A DNA stretch of 64,000 bases, taken from positions 224,643 through 288,642 of the forward strand of contig JAPSHX010000001.1 of the NCBI GenBank assembly GCA_031179305.1, given 5' to 3'. Shown in pieces: positions 52,251-60,752 of this stretch. Within the stretch, counting starts at the first letter, position 1. Each line of letters begins with the position of its first letter. The DNA comes from Paenarthrobacter sp. GTDB lineage: Bacteria; Actinomycetota; Actinomycetes; Actinomycetales; Micrococcaceae. The position numbers and the translations under genes were made by a program. The notes beneath the pieces are model-generated. The model searched no databases, was not told the origin of the DNA, and saw only the letters and a list, made by a program, of their open reading frames with translations.

Positions 52251-52715
52251 ATGACGAAGCACTCAGCCATTGACATTGCGCGTTGGTTTGTCGAGTGGGC
52301 AGCGGCCGAGGATGCCGAGCTTTCTAATCTCAAGCTTCAAAAGCTCCTCTACTTCGCCCAAGGCCACTTCATGGATCTAACGGGGGGCTCTCCGTTGTTT
52401 GAAGACGACATGGAAGCGTGGGCTCACGGTCCGGTTGTTCCATCGGTGTATCGCGAGTATAAGAAATTTGGATCTGGCAATATACAGCCAGACGATGCTG
52501 CGTTTGATTGGGATTCCTACGAGGTCGAAGTAGGAGAATTCCTTGTAGCTTGTTGGAACACTTATGGTGCCATGGCTGCTTGGAAGCTACGAAACATCAC
52601 GCACACGCAGGAACCTTGGCTCAAGCACTTCACTCCCGATGAGCGGTTCATTAGGATTCCGAAGGACGACTTGAAAGCCTACTTCGCTGGGAAGTCGAAA
52701 ATTACTCCGGCCTGA
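52251..52715 (+). CDS. Panacea-domain (DUF4065/SocA-like) antitoxin candidate
   Basis: A 154-residue Panacea/DUF4065 protein: SAIDIARWFVEWA, LSNLKLQKLLYFAQGHFMDL (the LKLQKLLYFAQ hallmark, about 25-44), AWAHGPVVPSVYREYKKFG and a closing EPWLKHFTPDERFI. The domain occurs in SocA-type antitoxins and in diverse toxin-antitoxin operons. A very strong AAAGGAGGAAC site precedes it. Its stop overlaps the next start by one base, a typical toxin-antitoxin layout. Upstream 51886-52250 holds no gene, only the presumed promoter. Confidence 0.85.
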   Translation: MTKHSAIDIARWFVEWAAAEDAELSNLKLQKLLYFAQGHFMDLTGGSPLFEDDMEAWAHGPVVPSVYREYKKFGSGNIQPDDAAFDWDSYEVEVGEFLVACWNTYGAMAAWKLRNITHTQEPWLKHFTPDERFIRIPKDDLKAYFAGKSKITPA

Positions 52716-53137
52716 TGAGCGGCCGTAGCGTGAAAAAGGGCAAGCGCCCGCAGAATTCTGGGAATGTCCTTGCCGTAGAAACCAAGACGACAACCACGGC
52801 ACAGAATAACGTCAAATTTTGTCTGAATCATATGCAGTCCGGGTTTTCCGTTGAAGACTTGTCAAAAGAAGCGCGGGCGGAATTTGCAATGGCGCTGTTC
52901 AAGCGAAGGGGGATGACGTGGACGGAAATACAACAGGCCCCCAAACATGGTCTTGGATCCGAAAAGATGCCGGCATCTTCGATACGAGCTGCAATTCCCA
53001 GAGTTTTTGGCGACGTAGAGAATTTTCTCGTTTTGAGGTATTCGGGTTTGCTTCCGATGGCTGGTGTCCGAGTGGGGGATGTGTACCACATCGTGTGGCT
53101 GGAGCCTCAATTTGGGGACTTATATGATCACGGTTGA
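52715..53137 (+). CDS. Probable toxin partner of the Panacea protein
   Basis: A 140-residue basic protein in a TGATG overlap with the Panacea antitoxin gene. The N-terminal 30 residues are a low-complexity basic/Thr tail. The rest (MTWTEIQQAPKHGLGSEKMP, then LRYSGLLPMAGVRVGDVYHIVWLEP and LYDHG) resembles small RelE-like or related toxins seen next to Panacea genes, but I cannot name the family. Toxicity and target are inferred from pairing only. Confidence 0.6.
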   Translation: MSGRSVKKGKRPQNSGNVLAVETKTTTTAQNNVKFCLNHMQSGFSVEDLSKEARAEFAMALFKRRGMTWTEIQQAPKHGLGSEKMPASSIRAAIPRVFGDVENFLVLRYSGLLPMAGVRVGDVYHIVWLEPQFGDLYDHG

Positions 53138-53289
53138 GGCTGCTTGCAGGCAGACTTAACCACCTGCTGCCTTGCCCAAGGGGACGTGGATGGCTGTCCG
53201 GGCTTGAGTGTTTCATGGGGTGGAGCCCCGGCTGGGAATATTCCGATGGTAGGTGCGGCTTCCGCATCTCTGGCGGTTGATGATGTACT

Positions 53290-53733
53290 TTAGTCGCCGC
53301 GGCCCCGCGCCCTTTTCAGATCCTTCCGCAACCCTCGGTTGTCCGCCCGCAGGTCCCGGTTATCGTCAGCTAAACCGCGGTTGTCCTCGGTCAGCCCCCG
53401 GTTCTCCGCTTCCAACTCCAGCACCAACTTCACGCCGGCCAGGTTCAGCCCCTCGTCCAACAACACCCCGATCCTGCGCAGCGTCGCAAGGTCGCTTTCG
53501 CTGTAGCGACGAGTGCCGCCGTCGGTCCTTTCAGGGGTGAGCAGCCCTTTGCGCTCATACTGCCTGATGTTCTGCTGCCCTGTGCCCACAAGTTCAGCCG
53601 CCACCGAGATCGCGTAGACCCCGCGCGCGTCCCGGTCATCAGCCGGGCCCTCACCTGAGGCACCGTCGCTCGTAGAGGCGACCTCGCCGCCGTCGTACTC
53701 CTCTGCGGCAGTCTCAGTATCCGAAGCTGCCAT
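53290..53733 (-). CDS. MerR-family regulator, HspR-like
   Basis: A 147-residue protein: an acidic N-terminal tail (about 40 residues), a MerR winged helix (YAISVAAELVGTGQQNIRQY, RKGLLTPERTDGGTRRYSES, about 40-85), and a C-terminal coiled coil with repeated RGLxxDNR units. HspR relatives repress chaperone genes via HAIR-type operators. ATG 53733 with GGAGG is used. It is divergent from hsp20 and likely controls it; a clear HAIR element was not seen, only a weak ACTTG...CTCTC similarity near 53764-53780. Confidence 0.8.
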   Translation of the reverse strand: MAASDTETAAEEYDGGEVASTSDGASGEGPADDRDARGVYAISVAAELVGTGQQNIRQYERKGLLTPERTDGGTRRYSESDLATLRRIGVLLDEGLNLAGVKLVLELEAENRGLTEDNRGLADDNRDLRADNRGLRKDLKRARGRGD

Positions 53734-53765
53734 CAAAGACCTCCAAAAATCTTCCGGAAAACTAC

Positions 53766-53795
53766 TTGCATCAACTCTCTCACCGGTGCTATAAA
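53766..53795 (+). promoter_or_regulatory. Promoter of the Hsp20 gene cluster
   Basis: TTGCAT (53766-53771) and TATAAA (53790-53795), 18 bp apart, about 92 bp before the hsp20 start. A TTCCGGAA palindrome lies just upstream (53751-53758) and may be an operator. Heat-shock sigma-factor motifs were not convincing. Confidence 0.4.
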
Positions 53796-53887
53796 AAATC
53801 TATACCAGCCAATACAGATCAAGCAGGACTGAGCAGGCTGGTACCAACAACAGAATCAGCATCAAGATCCAAAGGAGTGAGAACCAC

Positions 53888-54310
53888 ATGCTGATGCGCA
53901 CTGACCCGTTCCGCGAATTCGACAGGCTCGCCCAACAGGTTTTTGGCACAACAGCACGCCCGGCCGGAATGCCGATGGACGCATGGCAGGAGGACGGACA
54001 ATTTGTTGTTGCCTTCGATCTGCCTGGTGTAAGCCCTGATTCAGTTGAGCTGGACGTTGAACGGAACGTCCTCACGGTAAAGGCAGAACGCAAGTCGCCC
54101 GCGGGCGAGAACACCGAAATGATCGCCGCCGAGCGCCCGCAGGGCGTCTTCAGCCGCCAGCTCATCCTGGGCGACACGTTGGATACCGACGGCGTCCAGG
54201 CCAGCTACGACTCCGGGGTGCTCACCCTCCGCATCCCCGTCGCCGAGAAGGCCAAGCCACGGCGCATCGAGATCCAATCCAGCGGGCAGAGGCAGGAAAT
54301 CAACGCCTAA
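53888..54310 (+). CDS. Small heat-shock protein Hsp20
   Basis: A 140-residue Hsp20 with an alpha-crystallin domain at about 35-125 ([20 protein letters not shown], then [10 protein letters not shown]) and the late [11 protein letters not shown] strand. It holds unfolding proteins in an ATP-independent way. AAAGGAG precedes ATG 53888 by 10 bases; ATG 53894 is possible. It is the first gene of a heat-shock cluster with a J-domain protein, divergent from an HspR-like repressor. Confidence 0.9.
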   Translation: MLMRTDPFREFDRLAQQVFGTTARPAGMPMDAWQEDGQFVVAFDLPGVSPDSVELDVERNVLTVKAERKSPAGENTEMIAAERPQGVFSRQLILGDTLDTDGVQASYDSGVLTLRIPVAEKAKPRRIEIQSSGQRQEINA

Positions 54311-54478
54311 TCCCGTCCGCCCTGCCGGAAGGCTCACCCGGGGTGGCCAACCGCGGCAGGGCGCCAGCCGGGAACAACGGAGGCGGCTGCATCGGAATAG
54401 TTGGGCGCAGGCTTCGCGCCACGTCACAGCGTTTTTTAGCGCACATGAAAGCGGCCCCCGCCCGTCGTCTCCCGATTG

Positions 54479-54505
54479 ATGGCCCCCGGCTCAGCCGGGG
54501 GCCAT
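54479..54505. terminator. Perfect 13-bp-stem hairpin between hsp20 and the J-domain gene
   Basis: ATGGCCCCCGGCT and its complement surround a single central C. There is no T-run. It lies 33 bp before the GTG start of the J-domain gene, so it may attenuate read-through or stabilise the upstream mRNA rather than terminate fully. Confidence 0.5.
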
Positions 54506-54537
54506 CTCCAAATCCGCAGCAGGAACCGGAGCAAGCA

Positions 54538-54972
54538 GTGAGCACGCAACCTGACCACTACGCCACTCTTCACGTGTCGCCGGACGCGACGACCCGTGAG
54601 ATCAGCCGCGCCTACCGCACGCTGCTTCGGACCCACCACCCGGACACGCGCCAAAGGGTCGACGACGGCGACACCACCTCCGCGGCCGACCTCCAGGAAC
54701 TGCACGCCATCATGCAGGCGTACGTCGTTTTGTCGGACCCAGGGAAGCGGGCGGCATACGATCATGCGCGGCTGAGTCCGGGCGCTGATGGCGGAGCGGG
54801 CGGATTGGGCGGAACGGGCGGAACGCCGGTGAAGGTCCGGTTCCATCGGCGCGAAACAACCACGGGCCGGGACTCTGCCGGCCGCGACCGGGACCAGTCG
54901 CCGCTCGCGTTTGGACCACCCCGTTGGGAACCTTCACCCCGCAATCTGAGATCACCGAGGAGTAATCCATGA
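54538..54972 (+). CDS. J-domain protein
   Basis: A 144-residue protein whose first 75 residues are a J domain: DHYATLHVSPDATTREISRA and HHPDTRQ, with the HPD tripeptide needed to stimulate the ATPase of Hsp70. The Gly-rich and Arg-rich remainder has no zinc or C-terminal DnaJ domains, so it is a class III-type cochaperone. GTG 54538 is chosen for the GGAG 6 bases upstream; a longer frame to 54343 lacks any. It overlaps the following gene by 4 bp. Confidence 0.8.
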   Translation: MSTQPDHYATLHVSPDATTREISRAYRTLLRTHHPDTRQRVDDGDTTSAADLQELHAIMQAYVVLSDPGKRAAYDHARLSPGADGGAGGLGGTGGTPVKVRFHRRETTTGRDSAGRDRDQSPLAFGPPRWEPSPRNLRSPRSNP

Positions 54973-55346
54973 GTGCTTGGCGTCCGTACGACGGTCACAT
55001 CATTCCAGCGTTCTACGAGCGGTTCGAGAAACGCTGGGGGAGAGGGACGGCCCCGTTCCTGGACCCCGAAGTCCACGAACAACCCTTGCCGCGCGCTCAA
55101 TGGATCAATCCGGACACCGGGGCTGCCGTCGCCGTGGTCCCCATCTGGACTGACGACCCCGAGCACCGGTCCTTCGGCGTCTTCTACCTCCCACCGGCCG
55201 GAGACATCTGGATGCTCCGCCCAGGGCCAACGGCGTTCCTGGAACCCAGCGGCGGCGCCAGCAGGGAACAGGTGACACTCCGCAACGACGCGTTCAAGAA
55301 GGCCGTCAACCACGCCAAGGAGTTCATCTACGGACTCCAGCCCTAA
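54969..55346 (+). CDS. Hypothetical protein in the heat-shock cluster
   Basis: A 125-residue soluble protein, overlapping the J-domain gene by ATGA. It has several aromatic residues (AFYERFEKRWGRGTAPFLD, FGVFYLPPAGDIWML) but no family I can identify. The coupling suggests a part in chaperone work or stress response, by inference only. Confidence 0.65.
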   Translation: MSAWRPYDGHIIPAFYERFEKRWGRGTAPFLDPEVHEQPLPRAQWINPDTGAAVAVVPIWTDDPEHRSFGVFYLPPAGDIWMLRPGPTAFLEPSGGASREQVTLRNDAFKKAVNHAKEFIYGLQP

Positions 55347-55510
55347 TGTCCGGCGGGGTTGGCACGTACTTGGCGCCCCGTTGTCCACCATTCCTGACAC
55401 CCAAATTCCTGAGGGCCGTCGATGTCCATCCGCGCCACCTGGATGTGAGCAGCGGCAGTGAATTTGCATGGCGCAGGTCGGTTTGGGCGGCGCAGGACCC
55501 CAAAAAGAAG

Positions 55511-55554
55511 GCTGGTGCAGCCTCTGGAAAGAATCCCAAGGCGGCTGCACCAGC
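55511..55554. terminator. Inverted repeat in a gene-free stretch
   Basis: GCTGGTGCAGCC (55511-55522) and its perfect complement (55543-55554) flank a 20-base loop in the intergenic region 55347-55807. That region otherwise shows no gene I trust. The hairpin could end the heat-shock transcript, but no T-run follows. Confidence 0.4.
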
Positions 55555-55807
55555 TGCTAGTACGACTTTCTGTTATGAGTTGTGACACCTATCCATTGGC
55601 CGCTCCTAGTTCCCGGCTTCGATTGTTTCCGGGCCTTTCAAAATCCTGTGCAGGGCGGGGCGAAGCTGAGGTGGTCATTGAGAGGGCTCCGTCCCCGGGA
55701 GAACACCTCCCATTTTACGGCGGCCTAGGGGAAAAAGCGCTGGAATTCACTGTATTTCAGGGGTGCCTGCCGGGGGAGCGCTGCCTGCCGTGGCACGATA
55801 GATCACG

Positions 55808-57139
55808 ATGAAACTGCGCGCTGATCAGACCGGAAACCGTGGCCTCCCGATGCCCCTTTGGCTACAGGGTGGTTTGGAAGCGGCTCAGGCAGCGTTCATT
55901 TCAGCCATTGTCGTGATTCTTCCGCTGGTGGGAGTGTGGGCTACTGACGGATTCCAGAACCGGAACGTGGACGCCCTTGCGCGCCTCGCCGGCCAAGCCT
56001 GGCTGCTGATCCACGGTGTCCCGTTGGAACTGGCGCACGTCAACCTTGGCACCGCGGCCCAACCAGGCTCAGGGCTACTGTCCCTCATCCCGCTGGGCCT
56101 GACACTGATTCCGTTCCTGCTCGCTTGGCGTGCGGGCCGTCGACTCGCCCGGGCGTCGTACACCGACCAACTGTGGCAGGCGTTCCTTGGCGCGTTCGTG
56201 GTGTACGCGGCATTCGGGACGGCCACGGGATTCGTCTGCCGCACCTCCGAAGTTGTCATCAATCTTTGGTTCGCCATGACCATCCCGCTGATCTCCTTCG
56301 GCCTCGGCATGATCGTGGGCGCCCGACGCGAAGCGGGCTCGTGGAGCCGACTGATCGGCGTCGACGCCGTCGCCTGGCTTGCCAAAACCAGTCAGCATTC
56401 CCGCTGGGCCGGCTCATATGTGGGCTCGGCGTTGAAGGCCGGTTTCGTAGCGACGATGGCTTCCGTTTCTTTGGCAGCACTGCTGCTGGCTGTGACCATC
56501 GTGTGGCATTGGACGGACATTATCGCCGTCTACGAGGGTCTGCAGGCCGGCGCTATGGGCGGGGCAGTGCTCACCATCGCGCAGCTCGGTTTCCTGCCAA
56601 ACCTCGTCATTTTCGCCCTGTCCTGGTCCACCGGTGCTGGTTTCTCACTCGGCGTCGGCTCAACAGCGGGTCCGCTGGGTACCGCCGTCGGACCGCTTCC
56701 GGCGGTTCCGGTTCTTGGGGCACTTCCCGCGGGACAGCTCGACGCCGGTGCCATGGCTTTGGCGCTTCCCGTCGTCGCCGGCATCCTGGCGGGTTGGTGG
56801 TTCCTGCGTGAAGGCGAGAACCATTTCGACGAGTGGCTCTCCATCAAGATCAAAGCCCGCTGGTTCACTGCCGCCGCCTCCACCCTGTTCCTGGGGGCTT
56901 TTATTGGCATCGTTGCAGGGCTTCTCGGCGGTGCTCTGGCGTGGATCGCTCGGGGTTCGGCCGGTATTGGCCGGCTCACGGAAATCGGACCCCACCCGAT
57001 GTGGACGGCAGTCTGGCTGGCCGCCGAAGTGGGCATCGGCGTCGTGATTGGCTACGCGGTGGGGCCGTGGCTGGAACGCCGCCAGAAGCTGCGCGAGGCC
57101 AATCTCGACGAAGTAGCGTACGACGACGAACACGCCTGA
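55808..57139 (+). CDS. DUF6350 multi-helix membrane protein
   Basis: A 443-residue protein with about ten hydrophobic segments. It contains LLSLIPLGLTLIPFLLAWRA and RAGRRLARASY, features of the actinobacterial DUF6350 family, which is often encoded next to purN. The role is unknown. It faces a small membrane protein gene and lies upstream of purN. Confidence 0.8.
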   Translation: MKLRADQTGNRGLPMPLWLQGGLEAAQAAFISAIVVILPLVGVWATDGFQNRNVDALARLAGQAWLLIHGVPLELAHVNLGTAAQPGSGLLSLIPLGLTLIPFLLAWRAGRRLARASYTDQLWQAFLGAFVVYAAFGTATGFVCRTSEVVINLWFAMTIPLISFGLGMIVGARREAGSWSRLIGVDAVAWLAKTSQHSRWAGSYVGSALKAGFVATMASVSLAALLLAVTIVWHWTDIIAVYEGLQAGAMGGAVLTIAQLGFLPNLVIFALSWSTGAGFSLGVGSTAGPLGTAVGPLPAVPVLGALPAGQLDAGAMALALPVVAGILAGWWFLREGENHFDEWLSIKIKARWFTAAASTLFLGAFIGIVAGLLGGALAWIARGSAGIGRLTEIGPHPMWTAVWLAAEVGIGVVIGYAVGPWLERRQKLREANLDEVAYDDEHA

Positions 57140-57180
57140 GCGGGTTCGCTCAAATTACCGCAGGGATGCCGGAGCGGGTT

Positions 57181-57603
57181 TTAGCGCAGCGGCCCCGGCA
57201 TTGAGTCCTCGAGCTGCGTCAGGCACTGTGTCTTGGCGGATTCCGTCAGCGCACCGCGTGAGCAGTCCTGGTAAGTACTGACCTGGTTGAAGAAGAGCGC
57301 GGATGTCAGGATCAGCAAGCACATGACCGCCGTGACAACCAGGCCGGAAATTGTCCCGAACAGCATGAGCTTCGGGTGCTTGTGCTTTAGCGTCCGCACC
57401 AGGACGACGATGCCCAACACCAAGGCTGCGAGCGTGAGGATGGCGCTCAACCATACGTAGTTCACGTTCAGGGAGAACACGAAGAACGCGCCCAAGGCCG
57501 CCAAAAGGAAAGCGCGGAAGAGGTTCTGGCTCACGCCGAGGGCGGACTTTTCGGCCTCGGAGCGGGGTTGTTGGCTCGGCTTGGAACCGACGTCGGGATT
57601 CAT
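57181..57603 (-). CDS. Small membrane protein
   Basis: A 140-residue protein with three hydrophobic segments (LFRAFLLAALGAFFVFSLNV, WLSAILTLAALVLGIVVLV, LMLFGTISGLVVTAVMCLLI) and a short extracytoplasmic tail with two cysteines. ATG 57603 is used; an upstream start at 57630 would overlap the divergent purN promoter region. It is commonly found beside purN in related actinobacteria, from memory. Function unknown. Confidence 0.65.
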   Translation of the reverse strand: MNPDVGSKPSQQPRSEAEKSALGVSQNLFRAFLLAALGAFFVFSLNVNYVWLSAILTLAALVLGIVVLVRTLKHKHPKLMLFGTISGLVVTAVMCLLILTSALFFNQVSTYQDCSRGALTESAKTQCLTQLEDSMPGPLR

Positions 57604-57641
57604 GTTTTCCAGCCTACGCGAGCCGCCCATAAGCTAGTGCA

Positions 57642-58223
57642 ATGCGCATTGTTGTCCTCGTCTCCGGAACCGGTTCAAATCTTCAGGCTGTCATCGATGC
57701 CGTGAAGTCGGGTGAACTGGATGTCGAGATCGCCGCAGTGGGCGCCGACCGGCCCGACACGTACGGCGTGGAACGCTCTGACGAGGCTGGCATCGAGACG
57801 TTCGTGGTCAATTTCAACTCGTTTGAAACCCGTGCCGAATGGGATTCCGCCTTGCGCGACAAAGTCCTGTCCTACAAGCCCGATGTGGTGGTTTCCTCCG
57901 GTTTCATGAGGATCGTGAGCGCCGACTTCATCGACGCTTTCGGCGGCAAGTACGTCAACACGCATCCCGCGTTGCTGCCGTCCTTCCCGGGCGCCCACGG
58001 TGTGCGCGACGCCATCGCATATGGCGTAAAAGTCACGGGTTGCACAGTCCATTGGGCCGACGCCGGCGTGGATACCGGCCCGATCATAGCGCAGGAAGCT
58101 GTTGCTGTCCTCCCCGAGGACTCCGAAGAATCCCTGCACGAGCGCATCAAGGTAGTGGAGCGCCGCCTGCTGGTCCAGACTTTGGCAGACCTCGCCGCCG
58201 CCCCCACACCCTCACCCAACTGA
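57642..58223 (+). CDS. purN: Phosphoribosylglycinamide formyltransferase
   Basis: A 193-residue PurN: the start IVVLVSGTGSNLQAVIDAV binds the ribonucleotide phosphate, and NTHPALLPSFPGAHGVRDAI carries the catalytic Asn-His pair, with Asp in DTGPII. It transfers a formyl group from 10-formyl-THF to GAR in purine synthesis. Length matches intact members. A strong hairpin at 58227-58268 follows directly. Confidence 0.95.
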   Translation: MRIVVLVSGTGSNLQAVIDAVKSGELDVEIAAVGADRPDTYGVERSDEAGIETFVVNFNSFETRAEWDSALRDKVLSYKPDVVVSSGFMRIVSADFIDAFGGKYVNTHPALLPSFPGAHGVRDAIAYGVKVTGCTVHWADAGVDTGPIIAQEAVAVLPEDSEESLHERIKVVERRLLVQTLADLAAAPTPSPN

Positions 58224-58226
58224 GTC

Positions 58227-58268
58227 GCAGATCAGGTCGTTCTCAGCGCTGGGAACGACCTGATCTGC
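58227..58268. terminator. Perfect 16-bp-stem hairpin after purN
   Basis: GCAGATCAGGTCGTTC pairs perfectly with its complement around a 10-base loop. It begins 3 bp after purN's stop. A nearly identical hairpin follows the next gene (59282-59323), so the two flank it as direct repeats. Confidence 0.7.
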
Positions 58269-58342
58269 TACACAGATTGCGCTCCGGCGTCGAAGGCTGT
58301 GGATAACGCTCCACGCGAGCGCTGATTTTGTCAGCATGGGGC

Positions 58343-59278
58343 ATGAAGTATCCCCGCGCACTGCCCGAGACACTGACAACAACGTCCTTTACCTTGCAGC
58401 AGGCGCTCGACGCCGGTGTTTCACGACGGCGGCTGCGGCACCCGAGCCTTGTCTCGCCAAGCCGGGGAATCCGGGTATCGCAGCAGGATGTCGAGATGGA
58501 CATGATCCATGGCGTTCGTCCGCTGACCCATGTCACATCGTTCTCCGCCGCCTCGCATGCTACTGCCTTTTCGCTGTGGGGGTTTCCGGGTTTCCTGCCG
58601 GGGAGTAACAGACCCGGTATCCACATCTCCCGTCCAGACACCATGGCGATTCCCCGCCGCGCCGGAGTAGTGGGACATCGGGGACAGTTCTTCGAGGATG
58701 AAATCACTGCGTTCAATGGCCTGCTCATCACCAGCCGGGCTCGAACATGGCTGGACTGTACCCGGAAGATGGACATCGACGAGATTACTGTCGTGGCCGA
58801 TCATTTGCTGCGTATACCCAGGCCGGAATTCGAAGGACGAAGTGAGCCGTACTGCACCATGGATGAGCTCGAAGAAATGCTCGACCGACACTGGGGGACA
58901 CCGGGTATTCGCAAAGCCCGACTAGCTTTGGAACAGGCGTGCGTTGGTGCCGACTCCGCACCCGAAACCAGGCTCAGGCTGGCGCTAAAGTGGGCTGGCC
59001 TGCCCACAGCGGAAGTCAACGTACGCACCGAGCTAAGTCCCGGCGTCGTACGTCAACCGGACCTCACGTACCGGGTGCAGCGCGTTGCCGTTGAATACGA
59101 AGGTGAAGGGCATTCGGATCCGGAGCAGATCGTGAGGGACATTGCCCGTGAGGAGGATTTCAGCCGTGCCGGATGGATCCTCGTGCGAATCTCCAAGCGT
59201 CACATGTCTACGGGTGCGACAACCGCAGTTGCCAAGGTGAGGCGCGCGCTCGAACAACGTGGCTGGGCACCCAAGTAG
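58343..59278 (+). CDS. AbiEi-like/DUF559-type protein (paralog 1)
   Basis: A 311-residue protein: an N-terminal winged-helix-like segment (FTLQQALDAGVSRRRLRHPS, about 14-33, and a SRGIRV turn) as in AbiEi-type antitoxins, and a C-terminal DUF559/Vsr-like fold with PD (VRQPDLTY) and EYEGEGH, the acidic and histidine positions of that nuclease superfamily. Comparison with the paralog at 62862 fixes ATG 58343 as start. It lies between two nearly identical hairpins. Function unknown; DNA binding or nuclease activity is inferred. Confidence 0.65.
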   Translation: MKYPRALPETLTTTSFTLQQALDAGVSRRRLRHPSLVSPSRGIRVSQQDVEMDMIHGVRPLTHVTSFSAASHATAFSLWGFPGFLPGSNRPGIHISRPDTMAIPRRAGVVGHRGQFFEDEITAFNGLLITSRARTWLDCTRKMDIDEITVVADHLLRIPRPEFEGRSEPYCTMDELEEMLDRHWGTPGIRKARLALEQACVGADSAPETRLRLALKWAGLPTAEVNVRTELSPGVVRQPDLTYRVQRVAVEYEGEGHSDPEQIVRDIAREEDFSRAGWILVRISKRHMSTGATTAVAKVRRALEQRGWAPK

Positions 59279-59281
59279 GTC

Positions 59282-59323
59282 GCAGATCAGGTCGTTCTCA
59301 GCGCTGGGAACGACCTGAACTGC
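59282..59323. terminator. Second copy of the purN-type hairpin
   Basis: Same 42-base sequence as 58227-58268 with one base change in the distal arm (GAACTGC for GATCTGC), so the stem has one mismatch. It terminates the AbiEi/DUF559-type gene and faces the convergent MFS gene. Confidence 0.65.
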
Positions 59324-59349
59324 TACTCAGTTGGGTACACGGAGTGCGG

Positions 59350-60702
59350 CTACTCGAGGACGCGCTGCTTTGTCTCCGGAGCGAAGAACGCCATCCACAA
59401 CACGGACAGCAGCACCAGGCCACCAGCCATCGCGAACGACTGCGCCAATCCGAACTCCGGCCAGAAGAACGAAGCAAACACCAAGGGACCGAAGCCTGCG
59501 CCGATGCGCGAGAACGTCGACGCCCAGCCGAAGCCCGATCCGCGAAGCTCGGTGGGATACAGCTCGGACACATACGCATAGAGCACAGGAATAGCCACTT
59601 GCACCACGAAGCCGAACACCAGCAGCCAGAACACTGCCGCCGAAGGAACGTCCACCACAATGGCCACGATCACCAGCGTCAGCGCGGACAATGGACCGGT
59701 AACGGCGAGGATCCACTTGCGGCCCACACGCTCCACCAGCAACGCCGCGACCACCACGCCCAAGAGTCCGACGGCGGCCATGCTTGCCGTCGTGACGAAC
59801 GCCTTGTACTCCTCAAATCCGGCTCCGATGAGAATCCGGGGCATCCAAGTCAGCGACAAGTAATAGACCAACAGGACGCTGAAGAACAAAGCCCAGGCCG
59901 CCGTCGTGATTTTCCAGTTGAACTGCCAGATCCGCCGGAGCTGCGTCCACGCGCTGCCGGGGGAGAGACGCGGCGCGGCCTGGGGTTCGGGCAGGCTGTA
60001 AGCGCGCGGCTCTGCGCCAGTTGCCTTGACCAAACCATCAATCACCGCGGCCGCCTCAGCCCGCCGGCCCGCACGAATCAGGAACAACGGCGACTCGGGA
60101 ACAGAACGCCGAACCCAGAAAACGAGCAGCGCGGGCAGCACCATGATCAGCATGGTGAACCGCCAGTCGCCAAACGCCGCAACCAGGCCGGCCGAGACAA
60201 AACCGCAGAGCGCAGCGCCGATCGGCCACCAACCATCCATGGCCGTGAGCACCTTGCCCCTTTGCTTGCGGGGCGTGAACTCACCCACCAATGCATAGTC
60301 CACGGGGATGCAGCCGCCCAAGCCGAAGCCGGCCATGAAGCGGAAGACGCAGAACCACACGATGTCAGGGGAGAAAGCGCCCAGGACCGTGAAGATGCTG
60401 AAAATGAGGAGGGTGGCGGTGAACGCTTTTTTGCGGCCGATGGTGTCGGCAATGGTGCCCCACGCGAACGCACCCACGGCCATGCCGATCAGGTTGGCAG
60501 TGCCGATCCATGCGGCGTCAGCCGGTTGCAGCGACCAGTGCTTGGAGAGCAGCGGAATCAGGATGCCGTTGAGCGTGACGTCCCACGCGTCGAACATGAA
60601 CCCGAGCCCGCCGATGAGGAAAATCCGTCCTTGGACTTTCCACCGCCATGGCAGTTCCTGCACAACTTGTTCGCCGCTGGGCACGGCTGTATATGTATTC
60701 AT
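59350..60702 (-). CDS. MFS metabolite transporter (SV2/sugar porter-like)
   Basis: A 450-residue 12-helix MFS protein. The loop motif GTIADTIGRKKAF (about 82-94) and the DVTLNGILIPLL helix-1 region fit the metabolite:proton symporter branch that includes SV2-like proteins. ATG 60702 has AGGAGGG 5 bases upstream. It is the last of three minus-strand genes with murQ and a sugar kinase, so it may import a cell-wall amino sugar such as MurNAc or GlcNAc; this is inference. Confidence 0.8.
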   Translation of the reverse strand: MNTYTAVPSGEQVVQELPWRWKVQGRIFLIGGLGFMFDAWDVTLNGILIPLLSKHWSLQPADAAWIGTANLIGMAVGAFAWGTIADTIGRKKAFTATLLIFSIFTVLGAFSPDIVWFCVFRFMAGFGLGGCIPVDYALVGEFTPRKQRGKVLTAMDGWWPIGAALCGFVSAGLVAAFGDWRFTMLIMVLPALLVFWVRRSVPESPLFLIRAGRRAEAAAVIDGLVKATGAEPRAYSLPEPQAAPRLSPGSAWTQLRRIWQFNWKITTAAWALFFSVLLVYYLSLTWMPRILIGAGFEEYKAFVTTASMAAVGLLGVVVAALLVERVGRKWILAVTGPLSALTLVIVAIVVDVPSAAVFWLLVFGFVVQVAIPVLYAYVSELYPTELRGSGFGWASTFSRIGAGFGPLVFASFFWPEFGLAQSFAMAGGLVLLSVLWMAFFAPETKQRVLE

Positions 60703-60752
60703 TTGCCCTCCTGCATGCAACTTTATGCGCTGGGGCCAACACCGCCGTCCAG

